Program-made: the position numbers and the translations under genes
Part shown: positions 48,304-59,400 of the stretch, in pieces
Position numbering within the stretch: position 1 is the first letter of the stretch
How the letters are laid out: the number at the start of each line of letters is the position of its first letter
Source of the DNA: Cubamyces lactineus
Taxonomy: Eukaryota; Basidiomycota; Agaricomycetes; Polyporales; Polyporaceae
Direction: 5' to 3'
DNA: 64,000 bases
Assembly (NCBI GenBank): GCA_022376465.1
Contig: JACDTU010000034.1
Span: 104,902 to 168,901 of the forward strand
The notes under the pieces: model-generated
The model's database searches: none
What the model saw: the letters and a program-made list of their open reading frames with translations, nothing else
What the model was told of the DNA's origin: nothing

Positions 48304-51300
48304 AGCTTCCCGAACAACTGAGCGGGAGATTTCGCGAGTCGGGCCATAAGTATGTTCTACAAGCGTCGCTCGAAATCACTTCAGTTTTCCGTAAAGGGGT
48401 AGTCGCCAATGCCGGGGCGCAGCCTCGTGGACTGGATCGACTTCTCTTCGATAACCTTCATATCTGTCAAAATTTGAGTTTAATGGTAATGCAGAAACCG
48501 CGTTCTGCATGCCAAGATGCTCTTCCAAGTCTTGTGAGATTGTGGATCTTTCGAGCTTTCATCCTAGTCGTGACACAACGCCCATGCGGGTCGTCCTGAT
48601 GCAATGAGCGTTTGCCTACATATACGCCATCGAATGCTCTTCTCGTCATCTGGCGCATACGTACCTGTTGGCCCTGGTCATTAGCTATCATGCGGAGCCG
48701 CAGTACGCATGAACCGCTATAATATACTCACCGATAAGCAGTACGAGCATCCGAGATGCGTCCGTAATGAGATGCGGGGAGAGCCTCGAGCTTTTCACAT
48801 CGACGCTGTTTCAGTGCTTAATCGCCCGTAGCGCAAGCAACCGATCTTGATCCACTGACCACTTACCCTGACTCCTAGCGCGAATCGTTTACCCTTGAGT
48901 TCTCGGCCGGCTCATTGACCACACAGGCAGATTTGGGAATCCAGAGAACGACTTGAAAGACCGGGACCGCAAATCTTCCGCAGTCATTCTGCGAGAAAGG
49001 CGGTACGCCAGCTAGGCCTAGGCCTGAGTGGTTCGTGGGTTCGTGGGCTAGAGGGGGAGAATACAATACACATGTTCACGGTGATGCCACGTATGAGGTC
49101 CTGGGTTTAGCCCCTCGCAACGGACGAGCCACCACATCAGACCGGTATGTTTGTGTTTCAAGGCAGGATGCTTCTGCGCAGCGATCCTCGATGGCAGTGC
49201 AGGTACCGCGGTAGTAGGTATATTCCATGAGTACCTGGCACGCCGAGGTGTTCCGCGAAGCACACACTAAGAGCGGCTCAAAGCTACTAGCAGGACAGAG
49301 TGCGGGGGAACGAGTGTCTCATTAGTAAGAGCAGATTGTAGGAGACTCGTGTGCTAATATTCGCACACTTACCCGGTAGCCAACGCGTAACCGCATGGGC
49401 AGACCTAGTACGCGTGGCCAAGTGCTTGCCACCATTAGTCCAGCTTGGCGTCTTCGTCTGTCATCGTCCACTTCTTGAAGGTCAGCCTAAATCTTCGGTG
49501 TTCTCGCCTTCGCAACTCCACCTACGCCCAATGGGCCACCAGTACCTCACCGCCGGGATGCTCCAAGTCGCTAGCAGTAGAGTAGACTCACCTAACTGAC
49601 ACATCGTAAATGACATTGTCGTAGACATGGTCCGATTATCGCATCACTGACCGGATCGATAGTATCAGGTTGGAGCGTGCCTTGTATTTAGAGAGGTCGG
49701 AATGGATATCGCTGTTGTTCAGATCCGATGGCGCTGGACCAGACAAAAGTCGTGGTTGAGAAACGAGGACAGTGACATTTGGTATTTCATAGACCGAACA
49801 CTGGGAATCCGGTAAGCTGTTACTGATAGTCAAGCGTGCGGGAGAATCTTCAACACCCCGAAAATCGGCCTTGACGGGGATGTGTCCTTCACCGCTACAG
49901 CTTCCAGCATATCAGAATGATGAATGGAGGAGTCTGGTCAGAAGCTGCGCAACAACAGACGCACTAATGTCGAACCCAGAACCTGCGAGTTTGCAGAGTT
50001 AAGCCAATAGTTTCCCCTTGCCATCGCCCGCTATCACGAACTTTAGTCTCGAGAGGAAGACACTATATAGGTGAGATTCGACACGCCGCACGCTACGTCG
50101 GGACATTGTAATGATGCGCGGTCGCGTGAGTGCACTGTGAGCGAGCAATGTCGACATCCATATATGCACACTTACGAGGGATCGCGCGACGCCATCGCGT
50201 GAATGCAATGCTGCAACCAACCGACCCCCAGGTCGTGATTACGCGAACGTCGTCAGCTTGCCGCGATGTGTTGCCACGTGGATCCACGGCGTGCTGTAAG
50301 CTGGCTGTGAGTAGTTACAGGTTCTTATGCGAGTAAATGATTTGTAGTTGAGTGACTCTTTCATGGTTCAGAGCTTTCGGGCTAAGTTCGTTCAAGTCGC
50401 TTCGAATTCCAAGGACGACGGCGAGAGTTGGAAGGGCGTGTGGGAAAGTGACAAGCAAGCACAAATAGCCCTCACGCGTCCCATAAGCAGGCTAGCGCTC
50501 CCACGGCTCTTCGTCCTTGGGGATTCGATGACAACAGCACATACTATCACGGCACCGGAAGTGCAACTTCTTGCTTCTTACTCAACTCCCTCGTCCCACA
50601 CACAGTCTGTGGGCACCAAAACTTGAAAAACAGTATCCTGAACTTCTTGGCTACCCTCTCCAATTTTTTTGGGAGAAAAGGGTGAGATGCACGATAAGGA
50701 GAGCCTCAGCATGAGTCGCAACAGAAGTGCAACCGTTCGGGGAGGTGAGTCACGCTAAGAGTCACGGGCGGCTACAATGCCGACATTATCTCCGCTTCGG
50801 CATATGCCAGCTGGGATATCCTGGGTGTGCGTCTCCGCTGCTACATACAAACTCCGACTTGGGAGATTGTGGCGGATTGTCACGCTCTTTGCTCTTACGG
50901 CCACTGATTCTTCGTCCACACACGAATGCGGCATTCATTCGCTTCAATATTATATAGGAGTATTGGCGTAGTACTCTCAGATATTTGTGTGAAATGATTT
51001 AGTGATCGGTGCAACATAGCAAAGTGCCGAGCGGATTCTATACCAGAGCGGTCCTACCCCCGGCGCACTCTTATTCAAAAATCTTGATGATGTGTCCGCC
51101 AATTTCCGTCATTTTCTGCATATAGGCATGGGAATGCAAGCTGAACACAATGCCAATTTTTGTAGGAGATCTAGACGAGTCTATGTACGGGAATTGCAGA
51201 AGTTGCACTTCTGTTGCGATTGCACTTCCGGTGCCGTGATAGTATGTGAATAGAGCGTATGTACATTCATCTTCGGTATGCTTATGCTGAAAAGTTTATT

Positions 51301-51809
51301 ACTGCCTCATTGCCACCATGAGATGATGTCTCAAGGATTTGCGGTAAGCGTCTCGTAACTACATGCCGTGCTTCCTGCGCTAATCATCTGGTACGCGCGT
51401 TTCTCGGTGGTTCGAACTTCGTGGTCAGTTGGAAGCTTGAGCAGGATTTGGCAGTTGCTGATGTTTCTCAGTGTACGACCTTTTCCTGGAAGGTACACAA
51501 TGCTATAGCCGGTTGCTAAGCTGCCAAATTCGCTCTAGGGCCTGTGCCGTATCGCTACGCCACACCATGCATCATTTATGAGTGTCTTCGCTTGAGGAGT
51601 GCTTCTGCTTACCACCACAGTGTCAGCGTCCATAGCTAGCGGGGTATGAGATGACAGAGTTGTCTCGATGCTGGGAGCTTGTCGGCAATGCCCCGCCTCA
51701 TGCAATGGCATTAATATGCGACATCCCCTCCGAGTACTCCTGGCCTTAGTCACGTCCCAGGCTTCTCTTTCCAAGTCGTGCATCTCATCTCTACGTTGAC
51801 GCTACATAG
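48304..51809. other. 3.5-kb intergenic region between D11 and D12
   Basis: Divergent spacer. It holds a 711-bp structure with 29-bp perfect inverted ends (50538-51248). I find no gene or further family exon elsewhere in it. Confidence 0.45.
50538..51248. mobile_element. MITE-like element with 29-bp terminal inverted repeats
   Basis: 50538-50566 (CACATACTATCACGGCACCG, then GAAGTGCAA) is the exact reverse complement of 51220-51248. The inner side of the right arm repeats a second AGTTGCACTTCT block, mirrored on the left by AACTTCTTGC. The interior has no coding potential. A TA dinucleotide sits inside each arm (cacaTACTATCACGG / CCGTGATAGTAtgtg), so a TA-target Tc1/mariner-type MITE is possible; class is uncertain. 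Confidence 0.6.
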
Positions 51810-52029
51810 ATGGGTCCGCCGCTTATACCGACGTCAAGTTTAGCTGTTTTCTGGGAAACACTGGGGGCTGTTGCTCTCGCTGTAGTGATAGGCTTAATGT
51901 AAGTACTAGAATGGACGCCAAGGCTCAGCTCACGAAACGTGCAACAATAGGTTGTACGGACTCACGCTGCACCAAGTATATAGATACTTCAAGATGTATC
52001 CAGACGACAAGCCGTATCTCAAGACTTTC
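51810..52029 (+). pseudogene. DUF6534-like copy D12, first two exons only
   Basis: Exon 1 (51810-51898, MGPPLIPTSSLAVFWETLGA) and exon 2 (51951-52029, LYGLTLHQVYRYFKMYPDD) match the second subfamily, closest to D9 by these blocks. Exon 2 is followed by a normal GTACGT donor. After only 29 nt of intron the sequence becomes transposon DNA (hAT end at 52059), and no further exon appears before the window ends. The remaining 20 exons are therefore either beyond the transposons or lost. Whether a transcript can still splice over more than 12 kb of inserted DNA is doubtful, hence pseudogene. Confidence 0.75.
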
Positions 52030-52058
52030 GTACGTGTAGCCTTTACTTCCGAACCAAC

Positions 52059-54232
52059 CAGTGTTGTCATTGACGGGGTCAGTGACCGGTCGATCAAAAG
52101 GTCAAGTCAACGGTCAACCGCGTCAAGTCAATGATTGACCGGTCAAAGGTTCACGGCCGAAACCGCCGAAACCAATTAGTCAGCATGTGAACTGACGACC
52201 GAAGTCACAACGCGCGTCGCGTACACCAGCCTGTACGAGACGGTCGGCCGCGGGCTCTCGAATGAGCAGCTGCAAGCTATTAGTAGTATGTAGGTATTAC
52301 AAGCATGTACTAGAGTAGAATAGGATGTCAATAGTAAACAGGGAAAGCGTCAAGAGTGAGGACCGGGATGTGAGAGCTCGCACAGAAGCATTTCATGGGT
52401 ATAGTTACGGACACCACCTCTCCAAATGAAATCATACCGCTTGCGTAGTTCAGCATCGCGGTTGCTGTCAGGGTCACTTGCGGGCTCCTGAGATGAGAGG
52501 GAACAACGTGGGCGCGCTGTAGAATCGCCGGGGGAAGAGCTAGGTGCAGAGGGGTACAAAAAGAGATGTTCCAGTGGGATGTGAAGGGGCTTGGGTTTGC
52601 GGCGTGTGCGGCGGCGCCGGGCAACGCTCTGGGCAAGCTCGTCAGCGCTGAGCACAAGGGGTCGTGGTCCAGATTGTCCAAATACAGCGGCCGTCGCAGC
52701 TTGAGCGGTGTTAGCAACAGGCTCCGAGGAGACTCCCGGCAACCCATGCGCTTCCATCTCTGCTTCTTCTGAGTCCTCTTCTTCGGGCTCAGCCTCATCG
52801 GGCTCCAACGAATCAATGGCCGCGCTGACAAGCGCAGCACAGATCTTTTCGAAGTCGTTCTCAGTCCCAGGATTGTCTGAGGACTCAGGCTCTGGTTCGA
52901 ATTGAAGGTTTGAATCTGGCGTTGACAGCGGCTCGTTATCGAGCCCCAGCTTCCTCTTGAGGCGACGCCGGACAAGGCCAGCCCCAACATACTCCCGACG
53001 GATGGCCATGCGCACCGTGGTAGTCTTGTGTACCGTGTCTGTCCCAAGGCGGTTGCGCATCTTTGTGTGAGTGGCCCCGAAACTACTGAATGCGCGCTCA
53101 GGTCCAGCTGAGTTCGCAGCCACAGAGAGGACACGGATTGCGAGCCTTGTCAGGCCGTTTCGGCCAGGGCAGATGGCGAGCGGCTCATTGGAGCGGTCTA
53201 TGAGCGTCCAGATACGCACAATGTTAGGATCCTGTCATCGCCAGAGCGCATATAGACTGGTTAGCATGCAACACGCTCAGCCGGGAAATGGAATATATGC
53301 ACCGTGCCCTGCTTCTCTGCTAGAACCTGATGGTACTCCAGCCCCATCCGCTCATCAGAGAACTCCGCTACACCATTCGAGTAGTCGACCAGGGCGTCCG
53401 AGAAGTCAGCATCAGGGTCGCAGCCGAAAAGGCGTGCGAAGGTGTCCTCCGCTACTGTGATGAGATCGGCGGTCGAGAGAGCCTCGCGGTTGAAGCAGTA
53501 ACCGCGTATATACGGATTGAGGAAAACGGCGAGTATAAATATGCCCTGGTCAACACCTGCCCCTTTGTTCCAGTGGAACTCGAGTTGCTTGGTCATACGC
53601 TCACGCACGTCCGGCTCGATATTGTCGGAATTGTAGATGCGGAACAGGTTTGCAAGTGTGAGCAGGACGTGGTCGAGGCGTGTGTTTGATGCTTGCAAGA
53701 TATTGGTCGCGATCGCGAGAGGTTCAAGATGGGCGTGGATTCTGAGAAGTTATTTAAGTTCAAGCGATCAATCCTGGCAGTGCCATCAACATACCTGTCG
53801 AGACGAGCCCAAAACTCGGCATCCTCGATGGATGCGATCACCTTCCGAGCAGTGGCAGCTGCGTTGTCCGTCTGACTCTTCGCAGCAATATCAAGCAATT
53901 TCTCCTTGTTGTTCACAACAACGGTCCGCAGCGGGACGGAGAGCAAAAGGAGTCGTGCCGCGCACTGGAAATGGGATGTCCAGCGAGTCTTGGCGGGGAG
54001 GATTAGAACAAGGGGGCGGAGGCGGTCGGGGTCAGCAAACTTCTGTGCCTGATGGAGAAGCTCAAGAGCGCCGCTATGGTTATTGAACCAGCGGACAACG
54101 TCAAGCGCGGAGCTAATAATGCCAGAATACATGGGGAATTTCAGGTAATCCCCGGAGAGCAAGTTTCCCTGATGCCCCCAGCATACAAATGTCATGAGCC
54201 AAGGAAGTAGTACCCGAAGGAGTGAGCGCGCG
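52059..54232. mobile_element. hAT-type DNA transposon, truncated
   Basis: The visible end is CAGTGTTGTCATTGACGGGG at 52059, of hAT style, followed by a cluster of subterminal GGTCAA/GACCGG repeats (about 52075-52150). The 8 bp before it (GAACCAAC) would be the target duplication. The transposase lies on the minus strand. The other end of the element is missing because an LTR begins abruptly at 54233, inside the transposase gene. Insertion was into intron 2 of D12. Confidence 0.75.
52350..54232 (-). pseudogene. hAT transposase, N-terminal part lost
   Basis: Three exon pieces: about 54232-53795, 53741-53273 and 53231-52350. The first contains FVCWGHQGNLLSGDYLK, the C-W-x-H-Q block that follows the catalytic domain start in hAT transposases, and LPAKTRWTSHFQCAARLL. 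The third carries the hAT C-terminal dimerisation motif LSVAANSAGPERAFSSFG then HTKMRNRLG. Intron 53794-53742 is canonical (GTATGT...CTCAG); the 53272-53232 junction (GTTGCA donor) is less certain. The BED zinc finger and first catalytic residues would lie upstream of 54232 and are cut off by the retrotransposon, so the enzyme cannot be made from this copy. A long acidic C-terminal extension is present. Confidence 0.78.
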
Positions 54233-54571
54233 TGTTACGCTCCGTGCTGTAACCCCGAAGCCCGATCCCCGAACCCCCGTACCCCGCTCCTTACTCCGCG
54301 TTACGTACTCCGTTCCTCCGTACTCCGCTCTTCCGTACCCCGTACCCCCGACTCCGTTCTCCGTACTCCGCACTTCGTACTCCGTACTTCGGACTTCCCC
54401 CGACCCCATGACTTACATGTCTCAGATAACCCCTCATGGCGCTACCTACATGAGGCTTTTGCTTACTGAGCTATCTACGTTATCTTACCCTTGGCAAGTT
54501 ACTTCGTACTTTCGTTCTACTCCTTCCTATCACGTACATCTCTTATTGTTTCTATCGGGTTTCTGACTTAG

Positions 54572-54579
54572 TATAAATA
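54572..54579 (+). promoter_or_regulatory. LTR TATA box
   Basis: TATAAATA, 33 nt upstream of AGTTCGGAAAT (54605-54615), the inferred 5' end of the genomic RNA. The same string is in the second LTR about 7624 bp downstream. Confidence 0.7.
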
Positions 54580-54604
54580 CTGCCCCGGAATGTAGTAGCT
54601 ACTC

Positions 54605-54615
54605 AGTTCGGAAAT
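54605..54615 (+). promoter_or_regulatory. Predicted RNA 5' end acting as self-primer
   Basis: AGTTCGGAAAT is the exact reverse complement of the 11 nt just after the LTR (54928-54938). In Tf1/sushi elements the first 11 nt of the mRNA fold back onto the PBS and are cleaved to prime minus-strand synthesis; location and length fit that scheme. Confidence 0.65.
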
Positions 54616-54927
54616 CTCGTTATACCCATTACTGGTTCAACTCGTAGTCCGACACTCAACCCCGACCCTCTAGTCCGACCAACCTTCGTTCCCTTCCTAC
54701 CAACCCCTTCGACCCGACCCCGTTCCCAAGTCCGACCTTCGTCCCGTCAAGTCCGTACTCCGAAGTCCGCAAATAGAGGACACCGAGTCGGAACCCGTGC
54801 GTTACTAATAGTTTCGCGAAAGTCCTCACCCCAGTGCTAGTCCGACCTCCGGTCGTACTCCGACCCCGAACTCCGTCCAAGTCCCGACCACCGGAGTTGT
54901 ACCCCCGGACGGCACGGTCCTAACAGT

Positions 54928-54938
54928 ATTTCCGAACT
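54928..54938 (+). other. Primer-binding site (self-complementary type)
   Basis: ATTTCCGAACT, two nucleotides after the LTR end. It pairs with 54605-54615 over 11 of 11 bases and does not show the TGG start expected for a tRNA 3'-end PBS. Confidence 0.7.
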
Positions 54939-54956
54939 CACCGGGTTTCACTCAAT

Positions 54957-56426
54957 ATGTCCACTCGAACCGTAGTCCGCACTCAGACGCAATCTCGCGC
55001 CCTAGAGCAAGAAGACCCCGCCGAGAACTGGAGTGGCTGGACAGCTCGCCGAGGCGGCTCAGCGACGCAAGAAGAAGCTACTCCGAGCCGCCGCGGGCAG
55101 TTCGCTCGAACAATCGTCGAAGCGTCCTCCGATGGGGACGACGAAGGTGACCCGCCTCAGCCTCTGGTCATCTCTACCGCGACTGCCTCGCAGGTACCCC
55201 GCGAGCCATCTCCGGGGAACCCGTTCTCCGAGGGTCAGCCTTCAGGTCCGAGCCGCGGGCCTCCGGGTCCGCCTAGTCCTCCAGGACCGCCGGGCCCTCC
55301 AGGACCGCCAGGCCCTCCGGACAACGACCCACAAGGGCCGGGAGACGACGACACTAGCTCAAGCTCGGACTCCTCCGACTCCGAAGACCGGGTTCAGTCG
55401 CAACTAGCGACCGCGATCTCTCTCATCGCGCGTACCCTCGAACGTACTACCGCTCCAACTCCGGCGGTTACCCAACCTTCGAACAACGAGCGGCACAACG
55501 TCCGCGAGCCGGACCAGTTCGACGGGTCCGACCCCAACAAACTCCGGTCTTTCTTCACGCAGTTGGAACTTGTCTTCAAGGCCCGACCCCGAACCTTCGA
55601 CTCCGATGAGAAGAAGGTGACCTACGCCATCTCCTTCCTCAAGGGCACCGCGCTACAGTGGTTCGAGCCCTACCTCCTCGAAGGCGACTCGGACAACCCC
55701 CCCATCTTCCTTACATCCTACGACCACTTCCAGGAGGAACTCCGAGTGAACTTCGGTCCTTACGACGCCTCCGGAGCTGCGGAGCATGAGCTGATGAACC
55801 TCCGGATGGGCGACAACCAGCGGATAGCTAAGTACATCACTCAGTTCACCCGCCTCGCTACTCAAGTCCGTTGGGGTAATGCTCCGCTCCGGTACCGGTT
55901 CTACGACGGACTTCCGAACCGTCTCAAGGACCGCATCTCCGAGGTCGGCAAGCCCGAGACCCTGGTGGCCCTTCGCGACCTCGCGCAGTCGATCGACAAC
56001 CGCTACTGGGAGCGCAAGGCCGAGGTCTCGCGCGAGTCCGGACCTTCGAAGTCCGGTAACAAGTCGACCTCCGACTCCAAGTCCTCCAACTCCGGCAACA
56101 AGTCCGGAGGTAACAACTCCGGACAGGCCTCCTCGTCTACCCCGTCCAAGTCCGGCAATTCCGGTACTTCGTCGAAGTCTCCTAAGACTCCGAAGACCCC
56201 GGCCAAGACGTACACCGACAAGCTCGGTAAGGACGGAAAACTCACCCCCGAGGAGCGTCAACGCCGTTTCGCCAACAATCTCTGTCTCTTCTGCGGTGGA
56301 GCTGGTCATACCGCGAGTGCTTGTCCGAAGAAGACCTCGTCCGCGACTAAGGGTCGCGCCGCTCAAGCCAACCCCGTTCCCGCTGCGCCCGCTCCGGCTG
56401 CAGCCCCGAAGGAGACAAAAAATTAG
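54957..56426 (+). CDS. gag: Gag polyprotein
   Basis: 489 aa, starting 31 nt after the LTR. An N-terminal acidic/Ser-rich region holds a collagen-like run (PPGPPSPPGPPGPPGPPGPP, about residues 101-122). A retrotransposon Gag core follows (RSFFTQLELVFKARPRTFD; AISFLKGTALQWFEPYL). Then comes a Ser/Lys/Gly low-complexity linker, and a CCHC zinc knuckle at C443-x2-C446-x4-H451-x4-C456 for RNA packaging. It ends in the sequence A AAA AAT TAG, where the stop codon 56424-56426 directly follows a slippery heptamer. Forms the cytoplasmic virus-like particle of the element. Confidence 0.9.
   Translation: MSTRTVVRTQTQSRALEQEDPAENWSGWTARRGGSATQEEATPSRRGQFARTIVEASSDGDDEGDPPQPLVISTATASQVPREPSPGNPFSEGQPSGPSRGPPGPPSPPGPPGPPGPPGPPDNDPQGPGDDDTSSSSDSSDSEDRVQSQLATAISLIARTLERTTAPTPAVTQPSNNERHNVREPDQFDGSDPNKLRSFFTQLELVFKARPRTFDSDEKKVTYAISFLKGTALQWFEPYLLEGDSDNPPIFLTSYDHFQEELRVNFGPYDASGAAEHELMNLRMGDNQRIAKYITQFTRLATQVRWGNAPLRYRFYDGLPNRLKDRISEVGKPETLVALRDLAQSIDNRYWERKAEVSRESGPSKSGNKSTSDSKSSNSGNKSGGNNSGQASSSTPSKSGNSGTSSKSPKTPKTPAKTYTDKLGKDGKLTPEERQRRFANNLCLFCGGAGHTASACPKKTSSATKGRAAQANPVPAAPAPAAAPKETKN
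56417..56423 (+). promoter_or_regulatory. Predicted -1 ribosomal frameshift site (gag to pol)
   Basis: A AAA AAT in the gag frame has the X-XXY-YYZ form and abuts the TAG. Slipping back one base continues as TTA GTC CGC GGT and enters the pol frame, which is open from here to 60148. No ATG-led entry to the protease is available in the pol frame before the D-S-G motif. Confidence 0.65.
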
Positions 56427-59400
56427 TCCGCGGTCCTCCGAACTCCGTACCCCGTGAGGACCGCGTTGACTCCTCCGGTACGGAGATCCTCAGGCTCAAC
56501 GCGTCCGCTCTTTCCGACCCCCATGCACTCTTCCTCGACTTGTACTCCGATCCTATCCCAACTCCGTTCCGCGCCCTTATCGACTCCGGTTCCTCCCATT
56601 GTTTCATCGACTCCGATTTCGCGACTATGTATCAACTCCCAACTACCGCCGTAACCCCGCTCCGTCTACAGCTTTTTGACGGTACTTCTAACCACCTGAT
56701 TACTTCGTTTACCACTCTGCCCGTACATTTCCCGTCTGGAGAAGTCCTCAATATAGATTTCTATGTTACTCCGCTCGACAAGTCCGTGTCTGCCGTTCTG
56801 GGATACAGCTGGCTCTCCGCCTACAATCCGTTGATTGACTGGAAGAAGCGCAGCATCCAATTCCGTTCCGCACCCCCGCCGCGTCCTGTTTCTGACACCA
56901 TGGTACCCCCACCAGCTCCGGCTGAGCGTACTCCGTCTACTCCGTCTACTCCGGCTACTCCGGAACTACCGACTTCTCCTACTCCGACCTCCGTACCCCG
57001 GATCTCCCTTGTGAACGCTGCTGCTTTCGCTCGGGCTTGCAAACTCCCGGGGTCCGCGAGCTATACCCTGAACCTGTCTACCCCGGACTTGGCTACTGCG
57101 CGGAGTTCGTCCATCTCCGACTCTCCCCCGGACCTCACCGGAGTTCCGGAGGAGTACCACGAGTTTGCGGACGTCTTCAGCAAGACCAAGGCCGACATCC
57201 TACCGGAGCATCGCCCCTACGACTTAAAGATCGACCTGGAAGAAGGGGCTACTCCGCCACTCGGACCTATTTACTCCCTCTCAAAACTCGAGCTCGACAC
57301 GCTTCGGGAGTATATTGACGAGAACCTCCGATCGGGGTTCATACGTCCGTCCAACTCTCCCTGCGGAGCTCCCGTCCTCTTCGTCAAAAAGAAGGACGGA
57401 TCTCTTCGCCTTTGCGTGGACTACCGGGGCTTGAATAAGATCACCCGGAAGGACCGCTACCCCCTTCCTCTCGTCTCGGACTTGCTGGACGCGCCTCGGA
57501 AGGCCCGGATCTATACCAAAATCGACCTCCGTCACGCCTACAACCTAGTCCGCATAGCTCCCGGAGATGAGTGGAAGACCGCGTTTCGGACCCGCTATGG
57601 GTCTTTCGAATGGTTAGTCATGCCGTTCGGACTTTCTAACGCGCCCGCTGCTTTCCAGCGGTTCGTCAATGACATCTTCGCGGACATGCTCGATGTGTGC
57701 GTCATCGTCTACCTGGACGACATCCTCATCTACTCCGACAACCCCGAGCAACACCGCAAGCACGTCAAAGAGGTACTCCGGCGACTCCGCAAGCACCGGC
57801 TTTATGCCCGCGCTGACAAGTGCGAGTTCCACACCGACTCCGTCGAGTACCTCGGTTACATCCTCTCTCCCACCGGACTCACCATGGCGGAGTCGAAGGT
57901 TAAGGCGATCTTGGATTGGCCCGAACCCCGGAAGGTCCGCGACATACAGTCGTTCCTGGGGTTCGCGAACTTCTATCGACGGTTTATTCCAAACTACTCC
58001 GAGATCGTACTACCGCTGACCCGCTTAACGCGCAAGTCCGTGCCTTGGCACTTCTCCGAGGAATGTCGGAGTTCGTTTAACGCTCTCAAGAAGGCGTTCA
58101 CGACAGCTCCGGTACTACACCACTGGATGCCCGACCGACCCCTCACCGTCGAGACTGACGCCTCGGACTACGCCATCGCCGGCATTCTCTCCCTTACCAC
58201 CGAGTCCGGTGAACTCCACCCCATTGCCTTCCACTCCCGCACCTTGACCGGCGCGGAGTTGAACTACGACACCCACGACAAGGAACTCCTCGCGATCTTC
58301 GAATGTTTCAAGACCTGGCGGCACTACCTCGAAGGTTCGGCAACCCCGATCGACGTTGTCACGGACCACAAGAATTTGGTATACTTCGCGACTACGAAGT
58401 TACTGACCCGCCGTCAAGCCCGATGGTCGGAGTTCCTCTCGCAGTTCAACCTCGTAGTCCGGTTCCGGCCAGGTAAGCTTGGAGCGAAGCCCGACGCACT
58501 GACACGCCGTTGGGACGTCTACCCAAAAGAGGGGGGCAGTGACTACTCTGTCGTCAACCCACACAACTACCGACCGGTTTTCACCCAGGAGCAGCTCGCC
58601 GCGTCCCTCCGGGCTACCTACCTCCGACCCCCCGTACTCCGAGCTTCCTTCGTCCTCGACTCCGAACAACTCCTCTCGGACATCAAGTCCGCTCAAGCAA
58701 CCCCGACTCCTGACCCCGAACTATCTGCTGCACTCAAGCTCGCCTCCGAAAGTAACTCCCGATGGTCCCGCGATGAAGACGGGCTACTCCGACTCTCAGG
58801 TCGAGTCTATGTCCCGAACTCCGGCGACCTCCGCCTTCGCGTACTCCGAGCTTGTCACGACCACCCTACTGCCGGACACTGGGGACAGAACAAGACGCAA
58901 GCCCTGGTCCTGCGGGACTACGCCTGGCCCGGACTTCGACTCTTCGTCCGGGACTATTGTAAGTCCTGTACTACCTGTGCGCGAGCTAAAGTCCCCCGGC
59001 ATCTCCCCTACGGTACTTTGAAGCAACTCCCGATCCCCGAGCGACCCTGGAACTCCATCTCCATGGACCTCATCGAGCAACTCCCGAACTCCGCTGGCTA
59101 CACCGCGATCTTGGTGGTAGTCGACAGGCTCACTAAGCAAGGTATATTCATCCCTACCCACGACACGCTTACAGCCTCGGAGTTAGCGGACTTGTTCGTA
59201 CTCCATGTGTTCTCCAAGCACGGAGTTCCCTCGCACGTTACCTCCGACCGGGGCTCGGAGTTCGTCTCTCACTTCTTCCGCTCCCTCGGTAAGGCCCTCG
59301 ACATGCGCCTTCACTTCACCTCCGGTTACCACCCGGAAGGCGACGGTCAAACCGAGCGGGTTAACCAGACCCTCGAGCAGTACCTCCGGATCTATTCGAA

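Larger units (their letters stand above)
54233..54925 (+). repeat. 5' LTR (693 bp)
   Basis: Begins TGTTACGC and ends CCTAACA, so the ends are short inverted repeats (TGTTA/TAACA). The repeat unit is shared with 61857-62548. It is rich in degenerate CGTACTCCG words. It contains a TATA box (54572) and the predicted start of the transcript. Confidence 0.88.

Noticed and set aside
55653..56366. Minus-strand 237-codon frame in gag, repeated at 63276-63989
   Set aside because: Antisense shadow of a GC-rich Gag frame; no start context, domain or introns support it.
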